Origin: Aquatica leii
Lineage: Eukaryota > Arthropoda > Insecta > Coleoptera > Lampyridae
NCBI GenBank assembly: GCA_035610365.1
Contig: CM069432.1
Location: forward strand, 75,892,520 to 75,956,519
DNA: 64,000 bases
Reading direction: 5' to 3'
This document shows, one piece after another, positions 22,535-34,700 of this stretch. The notes beneath the pieces were generated by a model, which was given only the letters and a program-made list of their open reading frames with translations, was not told the origin of the DNA and ran no database searches. The position numbers and the translations under genes were made by a program. How positions within the stretch are numbered: the stretch's first letter is position 1; the number at the start of each line of letters is the position of its first letter.

Positions 22535-24160
22535 TTGGAAAACGAATATCCCGAATACAATGCTAAAGACGGCAAAGCGGATTTATCGATAGTACAATTT
22601 TACAGAAACACGTGCAAACGATTACCTAACGGAAAATACGCAGTAAAATTACCATTTAAACATTTAGACAATAGCATAGGTAATTCCAAAGAAATAGCAC
22701 TCAACGATTTTACAATTTGGAGAAAAAATTAAATAAAAATCCTCAACTATTATTATAATACCAAAATTTTATGCATGAATATTTAGCTTTAGGTCATATG
22801 GAATTAATAAAAAATACTGAAATATGGGGCACAAACACTTTCTATTTACCTCACCATCCTATATTTAACGAAAATAGTGAAACAACAAAAACACGCGTAG
22901 TTTTCGATGCTAGTTGTAGATCAGATAATAACCTTAGCCTTAATGATACTCTTTTGATTGGTCCAAACTTGCAAAAAAAGTTAGTTAATATCTTACTGAA
23001 ATTTAGAACTCATAAATATGTATTAAACGCCGAAATAACCAAAATGTATCGGCCAATATAAGTTCTAAAACCAGATTCCAATTACCAACTAATACTTTGG
23101 AGAAATTGCGATACAGAAAACATTCAAACTTATCGATTAAAAACAATCACTTACGGTACAGCATGTGCGTCATTTAGCAATACGGACACTACAACAATTA
23201 GCTTATGATGAAATGCATCATTTTTCATTAGCTTACCCAATAATAATAAATGACTTTTATATGGACGACCTGCTTACGGGAGCAGATTCTATAAACGAAG
23301 CAATTATAAGAAATCAAGTAAGCGCGGTATTACAAAGTGGAGATTTTGTATTGCGTAAATAGGCATCAAACTCAACAGAGTTGTTACCAGAATCCAATCA
23401 CGTTGAGCATCTTATTAAACTTGATAAAGATTCAGTATCAAAAACACTCGGACTTTTTGGGATAGTAAGAATGATTAAGATATATATAAGAATGAGGTTA
23501 ATTTATTCAATAAGTAATATAGTTAAGTATAGGTATGTAACTAAAAGATTAATATTATCCGTAACTGCTAAAATATATGACCCGTAAGGATTAATTGGTT
23601 CTATAATTACCACAACAAAGGTTATCTTGCAACAATTATGGTCTCTTTAAGTACAATGGGACGAACGTGTACCAGATAGTGCAGAAAAAACATTGTTAGC
23701 GTTTGTAGATAGGCTTAAATATGTAAATTATATAGAAATTCCTAGGTATCTTTTATCTGAAAATAAGTTAGAATCAGTCGAGTTGCACGAATTTTGTGAT
23801 GCATCGATTAAAGCGTGTGTTTATATACGAAGTATAGATTGCGTAGGAACTTGTTACGTACGTTTGTTATGCTCCAAATCAAGAGTAGCTTTTTTAAAAA
23901 CAATTACTTTGCCGCGACTAGAGTTGTGCAGGGCGGTACTATTAGCGGACGTCATGAAACAAACGGAATCTGATTTAAACATTGAAGTAAGTAAAATGCA
24001 GTTTTGGACAGATTCAACAATAGTTTTATCGTAGATAGCTACAGATCCCAATAAATAGAAAACATTTGTATCCAACCGCGTATCCCAAATTCAAGCAAAT
24101 TCTAATGTTAATTCATGGTCTCATGTTAGTTCTGGTGATAATCCCGCAGATTTAATATCT
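22535..24160 (+). pseudogene. BEL/Pao (second) reverse transcriptase and RNase H
   Basis: 22610-22690 has RLPNGKYAVKLPFK and GNSKEIAL, the usual N-terminal RT signature of this superfamily. It continues with YLALGHME (22777-22800), FYLPHHPIF and RVVFDASC, then motif A (LNAEITKMY, about 23023-23049) and the YMDD box (FYMDDLLTG, 23254-23280). After several stops RNase H follows: ELHEFCDASIKACVYIR (23780-23830), RLELCRAVLLA and FWTDSTIVLS (24003-24032). Each block is intact but stop codons separate them, so this is a pseudogene with most catalytic residues kept. Confidence 0.87.
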
Positions 24161-24169
24161 AGAGGAATA

Positions 24170-25785
24170 TTGGCGGATAAGTTAAAGGAATCATCTCTTT
24201 GGTGGCAAGGACCGCAACAAACAAACATAAAATTTAATCTGGGCATGCTACTAAGCGAATTCAAAAAACAAGCAATTACCGTCACTGTTATTAATAATAA
24301 TAAAAACACAATTTATAGCAATTTTAATAAATATTCGTCGTTTTCCAAACTAATTAGAATTATTGCGTATGTTCTTAGATTTATAAATAGATGCAGGGAT
24401 ATGAATGCAAAAGGATCTAATCACATTACCACAAATGATTTAAATAGCGCACATAATCTGATTATAAAGCTAGTTCAAATGAATGAATTTCGGTTAGAAT
24501 ATGATCAGTTAATAAAAAATAGAAAATTAACCAACCAAAGTAAGTTACTTGCATTGAACCCTTTTATGGATTCGAATAATTTAATAAAAGTAGGAGGTAG
24601 ATTAAAAAACTCTAGTTATAGTTTCGACAAAAAATATCCATTAATACTATCTAACAAACACCACATAACTGAAATTTACATGCAGAACATTAAGCCACGT
24701 TAGCAATAATTAGACAAAAATATTGGATAATATCAGGGGCTAATGCGGTTAAAAGAATATTGCACAAATGTGTCACCTGTTTTAAAATTAATCCTAAAAC
24801 CGACAACCCAATTATGGGAAATTTACCGGCTGTTAGATTAGAGCAAAATCAACCATTTTTGAAATGTGGTGTAGATTTTGGGGGACCTATTCTAATAAAA
24901 CCCGCAATTAGATCAAAGGTCTGTAGTAAAGCTTATATTGCGGTGTTCGTTTGCTTCTCAACCAAGGTAGTTCATTTAGAGCTGGTAACGGATTCGACAA
25001 CAGACGCGTTCGTAAATTGTTTAAATAGATTGTTGGCACGTAGAGGCCAAGTAGCAGAAATTTGTTTTGATAATGCCAAAACCTTTTGCGGAGCTCAACG
25101 CGAATTAAAAGAAATTAAAAAATTTATCTCAACCAACGGTTTTAGAGACTTTATAGTTGATAAGCTTAATATCAAAAATATTAGTTGGAACTTTATACCA
25201 CCTCGTGCTCCAAACTTTGGGGGCATCTGGGAAGCGCAAATTAAAAGAATTAAATATTATTTAAAAAGAGTAGTAGGAGAGACAGTGTTGACCTACGAGG
25301 AGTTGCACACCATATTAACTTTAATAGAAGCCTGTATTAACTCCCGACCACTCTGTCCTTTAAGTAATGATCCCAATGACTTAGATCCTCTAATGCCTGG
25401 CCATTTCCTTATTGGTGAGCCACTAACAGCATCCGTACCACCAAATTTTTTAAACTCTAAGATAACTAGTTTGTCTCAATGGCAACACATGGAAAAAATT
25501 CGGCAACATTTTTGGAAGCGCTGGAGCAGCGAATATGTCACGTAACTGCAACAACGATTAAAATGGAAGACAAATTCAAGACAAACTTTAAAACTAGGAG
25601 AGCTAGTTATTATTAAGGAAGATAATTTACCTCCATTGCAGTGGAAAGTGGGCAGAATTGTGTGTAGTCATGCGAGAATCGATAGTGTAGTGCGAGTAGT
25701 GTCTGTAAAAACTATTAACGGAGTAATTAAACGTCCTCTGAACAAATTATGTGTGTTACCGGTAGAAGAAGATGTAAAGTTGTAA
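24170..25785 (+). pseudogene. BEL/Pao (second) integrase
   Basis: The zinc-binding region begins around NLIKVGGRLKNSSYSFDKKY (24576 onward) and CVTCFKINPKTDNPIMGNLP (24766-24825). The core has GVDFGGPI (first Asp), FDNAKTFCGA (second Asp; relatives have SDNGTNF) and NFGGIWEAQIK (catalytic Glu). A 261-codon stretch, 24760-25545, is open. The C-terminal region resumes after one stop with LGELVIIKEDNLPPLQWKVG and ends at VKL, 25785. The central domain is the best preserved piece of this element and carries all three acidic residues, though gaps upstream make the protein unmakeable. Confidence 0.9.
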
Positions 25786-25836
25786 AGTTAAAAAAAAACT
25801 AGAAATATAAATTATAGTAAACAAATTATAAATCAA

Positions 25837-25985
25837 TGTTAAGTACGATTAGTTAATATCTGCCCCCCCCCCTTCTCACCAATGTACGTACAGGTAGGGA
25901 GTTGTTAAGTAACGGTTGTAAGCAAAAGTAATTTAAGAATCGTTGTAAGGTGCAAGCAAAATAAATAAACAATTATAAACTTCCA
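25837..25985 (+). repeat. BEL/Pao (second) right LTR
   Basis: It matches the left LTR from 25852 on. TGTTAAG at 25837 is a plausible true 5' end, because BEL/Pao LTRs usually begin with TG. A C-run of nine lies near 25864-25872. It ends ATAAACTTCCA. Confidence 0.72.
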
Positions 25986-25989
25986 TGAC

Positions 25990-28270
25990 TGATCATTCAC
26001 CAACCAACAAATTAATACAAATGGAATTGATAAATTGATGTTACGGTCAATACTACTAGAAATCATATCTCTCTTTCTAATTTATGATTAAAACAACCTA
26101 CTAAATGACCCTTTTTTTGCATAAATTAGTAGTAACCATTTTGTTTTACAGAGTATACTTCAAATTTAAAAAAATCGAATCTGTTAAGTATAATATTTCA
26201 AAATTATACTGGGAGGAACCGTTTTAAATTAAAGCATATAGCTTATCAAAAAAAGAGAATATTAAAATTCTATTATTTTAAACAAGTTTTTGCTGAATAT
26301 CAATTTATGCTAATACATTTATTTTTTCTTGTAATAAATTTTGCATTTACATGAAAACTTTAAGTAAATTATTTGTATTATGTTTGACGTAGGCGTCATT
26401 AAGTTTTATTTGGCATATCAAAATGAAGAAGAAACTCCCGCAGTTTAGTGTTTTTGATTAGGATAAAATATTCTATGTGAAAGACTGTGTTAACTTGTTA
26501 TAATATAAAACTAGATTTTATATATTTTTAATATTTTACGGTTGCTTGCTGATGTGTAAGTATTCATTTTTGTTTAATAATGAGAACATTTACAATCTAT
26601 ACTTATTATTATGTAAATGATAATACAACAAATTATAAAAAAATAAGCAATAAGATTTATATTTTATTGCAGCATTAACTTTCATTTTTAATATCTAAAA
26701 CACAAAAACTGATTGATAGAAAAAAACCTTTTCAATTTGTAAAATAAAACTAATTATAAGATAGTGAATGGTAATAAATAAAATAATTTTTTAAACGTAT
26801 AACACTAGAACTACATTTTAACGTCTATGTAAACGTAAAATTTGTCAAGTAGTAAAGTTTAAAGTCACCGATTTGTCATTAATTAGCACAATCTATGTAA
26901 TCGACAATAAAACATGTCTTGAGGTATTCGACGTTATGTTAAAGATGACGTATATTAAGTATCATTTAAACAAAAAAGTTAAATTTCACAGAAATGATTT
27001 TTTAAATTTGTTAATTGCGGTTTAACTTTAGATCTTATATTTTCTTTTTTACAACTTTATTTACTATATAATTTGCACATATAAGGTACGAAATGACATA
27101 ATTTTCAATCAGGATCTATGTAGAATTTACTTATAGAAGTATAAGCAAGAAAATTAAAAGACATAACTATAAAAATAATTAGAAGAATTAAATCGTCGAA
27201 TATATTAATTATACATTACATATGAGAGCCATTCATCTTTAAATATTTCTGTACATCTTAACCACATGGAAAATACGTAAGTTTGAAAAAAAAACGATTT
27301 AATGATAAAAATGACGAAACGAATAAACATTGCGTAATGTTTTAATAATAAGGAATATATTAATACGCATTGAGTTTTTAAAATACGAGTTTAATTACTT
27401 ATATTATTCATAATTTACAATAAAACGGTAACTTACATAATTATAGTTAACTCTTGCGTGTATCTTCTATTATGACTATTTTATACAAATATTATGATAA
27501 TTTATTAAAATATTCGCGTCTTGCTCTAAAATTTTCCCAATATAATTCATTTCCTTTCGGTCAGAACTGGTTTTTGGAAGCTCTTTGTATTCTTTTAGAA
27601 AAGAGACACGAGTTATTAGTAGTTATCACTAAGATGATCAGTAAGTCGCGTTACTAACAAGTCTGGTGACATTATCATCAACTTGATAAGGTCATGGTCA
27701 TATCCATATGTCACATACTGATCTTTTCCAGCCGTCATGGCACCTCATATTGCTAAAACGTGACTAAACTCAGGTTACAATATTAATTTGGTTTTTAATG
27801 AATTATTAATATGGAATTAATTTTTTTGTCATTGTAGACCCCCAACATTTCTGTCAAAGTAAATTAAAAATCACGTAAACATAAGAGTTTATAACAAAAT
27901 ATTACTATAAAGTGATATTTAAATAATTGATACTTTAGTTTTATTAAAACCATAGAACGTTATCTTTACAAAAACCAATTGGAAAAGATATATCAAATTG
28001 ATTGAAAAAATATTAAATTCTGACAGTTGATTACACCATGTACCTACAATTTTTTAGTAGTTTACATATGCTTCTGGCTAAAACTTTATTGTTTTTACTT
28101 CAACAGAAAGTCAAGTTACTATTTGTGGATAATTTAGAAAAAAGTTTTGTTTAAACGTATAAATCTTAAATCTTTTCTTACTTTATTAAACAACAATATT
28201 TAAAGAATAATATATTATTTTGTCAAAATAATTGCTACGAACCAAGTTATTGCAAAATAGTACTTTATAT
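25990..28270. other. AT-rich stretch without recognisable gene
   Basis: No domain-bearing frame or paired repeat was recognised over 2.3 kb. The 67-codon frame at 27454-27657 lacks any signature. Confidence 0.4.
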
Positions 28271-28275
28271 TCCAA

Positions 28276-28900
28276 AGTTGAAAAGTGTATTATTATAACC
28301 TAAGGTATATAAGTCACGTAGCTATTTTCTCAACCACGGTCTATATACAATTTTTTCTACTACTAGAGTTATTAAAAGCTTTTTAATTGTTAAAAAACCA
28401 AAATTTAAAAAATTAATTTTAAATTAAAAATCAATAGTGAGTGTTTTGTTATGTGATTGTGACAGTTGTCAGTAGTTTAATGCAATTAACTTTGACATAA
28501 CTGTGATTTACAACACTAAAATAAATAAATAGCGTACGGTTTTTTGCTAAAGTTACTAAAATTGTTTAAGAACATTATTACTTTAGGTATTACATATATG
28601 TAAAATATATTTAATTCTGTAATATTCACATTTAGTTAAGCGCGAACTTTAAATAACTTAAATTTTTAAAATCAAACAAATTTGTTTAATTAACGATTTA
28701 AATTCTTGCATCTGATTGACAATTTTATAAACTTTTTGTCTTTAAAACTGTTATAGAATTATCAGAAAATGTAAATATGTTTATTTTTAACTTATAGTTA
28801 ATAATGAAATATTATTTATCTGCGGTTAAAATAGTACTGCATCATAACTTACTATTATCCGTAATAATGAAAGTCTATACAACGGATGTACATAATGTTT
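28276..28900 (+). repeat. Dispersed 0.6-kb repeat, copy A (inverted copy at 58200-58870)
   Basis: Starting GTTGAAAAGTG and including TTCTCAACCACGGT, a TTCTACTACTA segment, GACAGTTGTCA, TAATGAAATATT and GTAATAATGAAAGTCTATAC. The same blocks in the same order occur on the other strand between 58870 and 58200. It abuts the GIY-YIG fragment starting at 28867. It could therefore be internal or upstream PLE sequence, or an unrelated repeat into which the PLE landed. No coding signature was seen. Confidence 0.7.
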
Positions 28901-29211
28901 TATACAAAATTTATTGTAAGGATTGCAACAAACGCTACATAGGGCAGACCAAACAAAAAATAAAAAATCATTTAAAAAACTTCCATACCATTGTAAAAAC
29001 AAAAAACCTAGATCAGTGTAGCAGTAGATCACATTAACACAGGTCACAATTTAGGTTTTTGAGCTCTACAATCTTAGATGTGGAACAGTCCTTTAATAAA
29101 CGGTTAATAGCTGAAATGATTTTTATTATTAAACACAACAATAATATCAATTTTAATATTGATACTAATAACCTAAACAGTATCTATCAAAATTTAATTT
29201 CTAAAATGTGA
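28867..29211 (+). pseudogene. Penelope-like element GIY-YIG endonuclease, family 2
   Basis: VLYKIYCKDCNKRYIGQTKQK (about 28894-28956, the GIY-YIG strand pair) is followed by HLKNFHTIVKTKNL. After a one-base shift come DHINTGHNLGF and ILDVEQSFNKRLIAEMIF, then a stretch rich in Asn and Ile ending NLISKM at 29208. This is the normal C-terminal pattern of PLE proteins (INTGHxxxF ... RLIAEMIFI). The sequence differs strongly from the copy at 16395, so it is a second PLE family. No RT is present and at least one frameshift is visible. Confidence 0.85.
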
Positions 29212-29645
29212 TTGAGATTATTCCATTGCATTGAATTTGTAGTAAGAATAATTTCGGTTATAACTTAGTGATATTTGTCTGTGTAGATGTTTGCTGTTTG
29301 CAATTTATTGTACTTCTACACTAACTGTAAATGTGTTCATTTATTTATTCAGATTTACAATTTTGACTAGTTCATTGGACGAGTCGTCTTGAACCTGTTT
29401 TTTATGAAAGTGTATATCTAAATAAGTTGATTATAATTAGTTAAATTTCGTTTAATACGTATTCACTACTATATCAAATCTAATGTATTTTTTTTGTCTA
29501 TGCAATAAAATAGTGGCCATGATGAAGTGCGACAACAGCGTCACGAAACGTCGCTGTTTAAAAAGTAAACCAAGTTGTTAGTTTTTGCTTCTTCTACCTG
29601 AAGGTTCAATACACAAAATCAGTAACTAACATTAGAAAAAAAAAG
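29212..29645 (+). other. Penelope family 2 3' region
   Basis: Non-coding DNA after the GIY-YIG stop. At 29518-29560 it contains GATGAAGTGCGACAACAGCG followed by TCACGAAACGTCGCTG. The same GAAACGT box occurs in the other PLE family's 3' region (9777-9786), which supports assignment to the element. The end of the element is not defined. Confidence 0.5.
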
Positions 29646-29984
29646 TTACCAGTAGTTCAGACTATCTTTGTGTTAATTGCAGTTTTATTCTAATACAATA
29701 AGTACCAGAAAAATATTAGCTACCTTTAATTATAGTAACCAAAGTATTGCTCACACAATGCAAACTATTTTTGTGCGTAAAAATTGAAATTATTTACATT
29801 AATGATTATTTATTTCTTTGTAACAGCGCTTTTATATCAGTTAACCAGTGAAACAACGAAAATTTTAATTGGCTTTACAAATGCGATAAGGCAAATAATT
29901 TAGTAATTTGTTGTGTAACGTGCGAATCCGTTAATTGATTTTTTTGCGTATTTTAATAAACGTACTACTGATCTAGAATCTCGA

Positions 29985-31165
29985 TATCTTTAGAAGCTTA
30001 AAACTCTGGCCGTGGTCAAAGCTATACAACATTTTCGTTATTTTCTTTTAGGACGTTCTTTATAGTCACTACAGATTGCAACTATCTTAAATTAGTTCGT
30101 ATTAATCAAGACCTTACACCACAGGCACATCGTTGGTGGCATTTTTACAAGTTTTTGATTTCGACATTCTTTATCACGAAGGAAACGCATGAAACATATT
30201 GATTTCTTCTCACGAAATTCAGCTACATGAAGTAAAGAAGTGTCTACTTTACCATTACTTAAATCTAAAAATGACACAACTTATATGATTTAAGTTAATG
30301 ACTTATATTCTGACTGGTTGAAACTTTCTTAACAACGTGATGATAGCTTGGTTCAGTTAATTGCTGTCTTGGAAATTAACGATCTTCATCCAGATACCGC
30401 CAAGACATACGACATTCGAAATAATGTTTTGTTCCGTAAAATTGAAAGAAATCATTGCTCACACTATTTACTTGTGGTTTCTGGATCAATGACATGGTTA
30501 GTAATAAATCACATTCACACCGATTTGAAACATTTAGGATGGGAGAAAACTTTGAATAAAATTTATGAACTTTTTTGGTTTCCTCGTTTTATCAGAAAAC
30601 TTCTAAAAATAACTCCGGCAAATCTAAAATTCAGATGCACTCGATACCAAAATTCTCTCAATCTTGGAATACCATTTATGTTGATATTTTTCGTAAATTA
30701 ACAGGAAAAAATGACAACAAGGAATATGTGTTTGTAATTGTGTAATAATGTAAAATGTTTGTTGTAATTTTAACATTGAACTATATTTTATTGCTCACCA
30801 AACAAACAGATTTAATGGACAAGTTGAAAGGGTTTTGCAGACATTGAAAACCACTCTGACTACTATTGAAACTGTAAGTGACTAACATTGGCAAGATAGC
30901 TCTGGCGAAGTTCAACTGACTTTGAATTGTACAAAGCAAAAAGTTACTGGTTTTAGTCCGGCCGATCTATTGTTTGGCACATCTATTCGCTCATTAGAGT
31001 GTATTTAGAGGACTTGAAGTTAAAAGTGATCGTTCATTGTCAGAAGTTTGTAAAATTGCTGATAAAAGTATTGCAAAAGCATCCAAAAATGATTAAGATC
31101 GAAAACATTTCGGTAAAGCTACACGGTTAGTGTCGAGCGTTACACAATGACGATGCATTCTAACC
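29985..31165 (+). pseudogene. Ty3/Gypsy pol fragment: RNase H end and integrase
   Basis: It begins in RNase H with VVKAIQHFRYFLLG and a VTTDCNYLK strand (30010-30085), then DLTPQAHRW (30107-30133). The integrase zinc-binding region follows: LEINDLHPDTAKTYDIRNNV (about 30368-30427), VLFRKIERN and VINHIHTDLKHLGWEKTL. YVDI at about 30673 carries the first catalytic Asp. The middle of the core is deleted. The part after it resumes near 30810 with NRFNGQVERVLQTLKTTLT, including the position of the catalytic Glu, and FSPADLLFGTSI (30951-30986). Frames alternate and stops are numerous. No LTR could be paired; TGTTATG ... AGTAACA at 31368-31480 is a weak LTR-like candidate. Confidence 0.8.
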
Positions 31166-31499
31166 TGGAACTCGTATAATACTCGATACATCTCTACCTT
31201 GCATATTAATTAATAGAAAAATAAATAATTATATTTGTCTAGTTTACCAAAAAAATTAATATTTATACATAAATGAAAACAAACACATTAGTTTACAACT
31301 TACTGCAAACTATATAGCATAAAAGCAATTATTTGATTAAAGTATATCTAAAAGTTTCTTGTGCACGTGTTATGTAAATATTGGAAGGTGCACGGATTAA
31401 ATTTAAACAACACGCGGCGAGGTCATCTATACTCAATAAACAGTGTGATTACTCTAAAGCAGAAACAAAGTTTAGTAACATCGTGTTCTATGTACATAT

Positions 31500-32605
31500 T
31501 TAGTTGTAAATTCTTTTCTTAGTAACACTAGGTAAATACCCAATATATGATATATCACTTTAATTTTAAAGTTGAATAGATATATCACATTTTAATAGTT
31601 TGTTTACATTTCTAAAAACTAAAAAAGTTGTATTGACATTTGTTATATATTTTTTATTGCTTACTATTTTTGAAAAAAAATCAATAACATGTTCATCAAA
31701 ATATAAACAAATTTAAAAAAATTATTCGCTAAAACACCTGTTTAGAAAAATTCTCATAAATCAGTAAAACTCTCAATTCAAAACTACACCACGTCTAAAT
31801 AATTAAAATATATGATAATAAACTATTTAGGTAAAACGCAAATCAAGTTCTTTTGCGCTTTAATATTAGAACTCTATTGGTACTATAAAAAATAAGAATT
31901 GACATGTAATTTAAAGCAATTTACATAAAATACGTAAACGTAAGTGCAATTTATACTATATGCTAATGAATAATCTTCTTCTTTTTAATAATTTGAGGAA
32001 GTGTTTTAGATACCTCAATAAATAAATAAATAAAATAACCTTCGTTTATGTTAGTAACGCAAATGTTTTTTTTTATTAGTAAGTTTGCTTAGATAGCTTT
32101 AGTTTGAATCTATTCAACATATTGTTTAAAATTCAGAAAAAATGCTTAATCATAAACTAGTAACTGTAAATATTACGTAAAACTAATTATAAATAAATTT
32201 TTAGTAATGCTAGCAGCTTATAATCAATGTATAGGTAATAAAACATACATAATAAAGTAAATTGATTAAATTAATAATGAATCCTAAATGAACATATTGT
32301 ACAAAATGTTAATTTATAGGTACCTTTAAAAATCAGTTTTTATTTTTTTTTTAATTTGAATAATGATTTAAGTAAACACATTTAGTTAATGATACACGTG
32401 AGTTGAGTTAAAAATTCAGTTTTTATAGATAATAAGAAACTAAGTTTTAATATGTTTTCGCAGACAATAATCACTGCAGTATATACTAGAATAAAAAATA
32501 TTATTTTGCTACCACTAAATTTGAAGGTTTTATAAACAAAATAATTACAGATTAGACTATACATAGTTTATCTAAAGCTATTTTTTTAGACGTTTCAGTG
32601 AGTCG
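31500..32605. other. AT-rich stretch without recognisable gene
   Basis: Nothing recognised up to the outer inverted repeat of the mariner-like element. Confidence 0.4.
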
Positions 32606-32671
32606 AAATAATACATAATACTGTACTCATTTCTATTGAAAAGCTGCATGTTTTAAAAATGTTTTTGTTTA

Positions 32672-34189
32672 TACAAGGTGTTTAGTTTTAGCTGGGCAGC
32701 ATAAAGTTACACTTTTTTAAATAGCAACCTATGAATTTTTTTACGCTGTTTGATGAAGGCTTAATTTCGACGAGAAATACTTTTTCAATTTTTTAATTGT
32801 TTGTGGTGTTGCCATTTTAGAGCAAATTCTTAAAAAATACAGCATCGGAAAAAAATGGTCACAAAACTGGTGTTTTTTGAAATTTTGGAGTTTGTTTCCG
32901 TAAATTCGTAAATGAAAGTCAGAAATACTTAAATAGTCTAAAAGATTTTTTTAACTCGCCATACTTATTTTTGTATGTTTCATCTTGCTGAAACTCATTT
33001 TTTTTTAAATGGCACCTTTGATTTTTTACAACTGCTTCTAATGTAGTTTTTAATTCTTTATCAATTTGCACTAGTACTTTTTTCTTCTAACATCTACAGT
33101 ATTGGGAATATTTATAAATTTTCAATTATATCAAAACAAGCATTATTTTAATCTAGCAGGTTTATTCTAGTAGGCTTTGCTTCAATTAAACAAAAAAGAA
33201 ATAGCCAGTAGAAGTTACTTATTGTGTTTAGTTGTCACATTATTACCTATTTTCTACTTCATTAACTTTCGTTTAAAATGAATTTTTCACAGTTAGTGGA
33301 CATGGTGTTTATTGTGGGTGAATGCTTTTATTGGTTTGATTCGAACAAACATGATTGGCAAACTACAAAGCACCTGTTCAAAACACAGAAGAGGTAGAAT
33401 TTATTAAATAGCTGGCTGTAGTTGAAAATTCAAATGCTAGCACCAAACAAATTAGTAAAGAATCTGGTACAATTAGTGCTACTTTAGTATGAAGAGTACT
33501 AAAAAGCTATAAATATCATCCTTATCACATTGAACTGCCTCAAAAGTTTACTATAGAGGATTTTAACTCGAGAAGAAGTTTCTGTGTGTAGATGTTAAAT
33601 AAACTTAATGAGGCGCCAGGCTTTATATGCACTGTTTTATTTAACGACGAAGCTAACTTTTATAGTAATAGTCCAGTAAATCGTCGTAATTTTCATTACC
33701 ATGATAATGTAAATCCTCATATTTTAAGAGTTTTGGATCATCAACATAGATCAACGTATGGAGAGGAATTGTAGATGATTTTATCATAGGTTCTTACTTC
33801 TTTGATGGTCATTTAAATGCCGACAGATACTTGGAGTTTTTGAATATTTCTTTGCTACAGTTACTAGAAAATGTTCCGGAAAACACAAGAAGGACTATGT
33901 GGTATCAGCATGATAGTGCGCCTTGTCATTTTGCTAGCGATGCGTAAGTATTTAAACGAACACTATTGTGTTCGATAAATCGGCCGAGGCGGTTCTGTAC
34001 CAAGCCCTGCAAAATTTCTGCATTTTTAAAGAAATTGATTTAAAATGGCAACGCTGCAATCAATTAAAAACATTTAAAAATGAGTTTTTATCTAAATTAA
34101 AGTTTTATCAAATAGCATCAAAAAATTGATAAATTTCTATTTAAAAAAGTGTAACTTTATGCTGTCTAGCAAAAACTAAACATCTTGTA
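32672..34189 (+). mobile_element. Tc1/mariner-like element with long TIRs
   Basis: Left 32672-32841 and right 34018-34189 are reverse complements of about 170 bp. They share TATACAAGGTGTTTAG / TATACAAGATGTTTAG at the ends, then GCATAAAGTTACACTTTTTT, and further in TTGCCATTTTA. TA dinucleotides flank each end (32670-32671 and 34190-34191), as expected for TA-targeting elements. Inside is a degenerate DDE transposase. The similarity of the flanks continues outward for about 55-60 bp more (32612-32671 against 34190-34246), so either the TIR is longer or the element landed at the centre of an older palindrome. Confidence 0.82.
33279..34010 (+). pseudogene. Tc1/mariner-like transposase (DDE), decayed
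   Basis: It starts MNFSQLVDMVFIVGEC (33279), the N-terminal helix-turn-helix opening that I recognise from insect proteins with a DUF4817-type domain. After frame changes come YKYHPYHIELPQKF, VLFNDEANFY (first catalytic Asp, about 33628-33657), NRRNFHYHDNVNPHILRV and GIVDDFIIGSYFFDGHLNAD. MWYQHDSAPCHFA (second Asp, about 33898-33936) follows. Beyond it the usual GRGGSVxWPARSPDLTPLDY segment is only a garbled GRGGSV-like stretch that ends early, so the third catalytic residue is missing. At least three stops or frameshifts are present. Confidence 0.82.
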
Positions 34190-34424
34190 TAAAAAAATTT
34201 TTTTTTAAAGCATGCAGTTTTTTAATAGAAATGAATACAGTACTAAACATTTTATGCTGATCATTATACAAAAGCACTAGAAGCCGATGAGCAATGGCGA
34301 ACCCTGTATAAAACCATTTATTAATTATGCAAACATTATTTTTTGTAATTGAGGATAAATTACATTCAATAACATATACTCACAATTATATCAGATTTTC
34401 TAAAATTTTCTAGGAGCTACTTTA

Positions 34425-34680
34425 GATATTATAAGTACAGAAAAAGTAATCGCAACAAGTATACGGTAAAGGACAAGAAAATATCTTATTTGGACAAAAC
34501 TTGGGTTAATGCTAGATACTACAAAAACTTGGATAAATAAATCAATTAATTCAGCACGGTAAGTTTTCATTTTTGGAATATCTACTGGATTTCAAAATCT
34601 TTTTGGTAAAAGCAAACAATTAATTGTGCTACATATAAGATCAGATACAGAATTTGTTGAATGGAAGACATAGTTAAAAC
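34425..34680 (+). pseudogene. DDE transposase fragment (IS630/Tc1 type)
   Basis: The frame reading KISYLDKTWVNARYYKNLDK (34480-34540) matches the IVYLDETWVNAxxxxxKxWxD block around the first catalytic Asp of IS630/Tc1-like transposases; the neighbouring Glu is Lys here. After a gap it continues TGFQNLFGKSKQLIVLHI (about 34588-34642) and EFVEW, matching the GxxxGKGxRLIxLHAG ... GFV block. It is unrelated in detail to the transposase at 33279. Both ends are missing. Confidence 0.5.
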
Positions 34681-34700
34681 CGGCGCTGCATGAGAGTAAG

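Larger units (their letters stand above)
21155..25985 (+). mobile_element. BEL/Pao LTR retrotransposon, second family, short LTRs
   Basis: Two near-identical stretches, 21155-21303 and 25852-25985, flank a gag-pol pseudogene. They share GTTAATATCT at the start, CCAATGTACGTA, AACGGTTGTAAGCAAAAGTA and AAATAAATAAACAATTATAA near the end. The right copy may start further left at TGTTAAG (25837). The usual BEL/Pao order of gag knuckles, protease, RT, RNase H and integrase is present, but most of gag is missing and many stops interrupt it. ATGA occurs beside both possible ends, too short to claim as a duplication. Confidence 0.85.

Noticed and set aside
31368..31480. TGTTATG ... AGTAACA as an LTR of the Gypsy fragment
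   Set aside because: Only one copy is visible, the length is short for a Gypsy LTR, and no polypurine tract precedes it.
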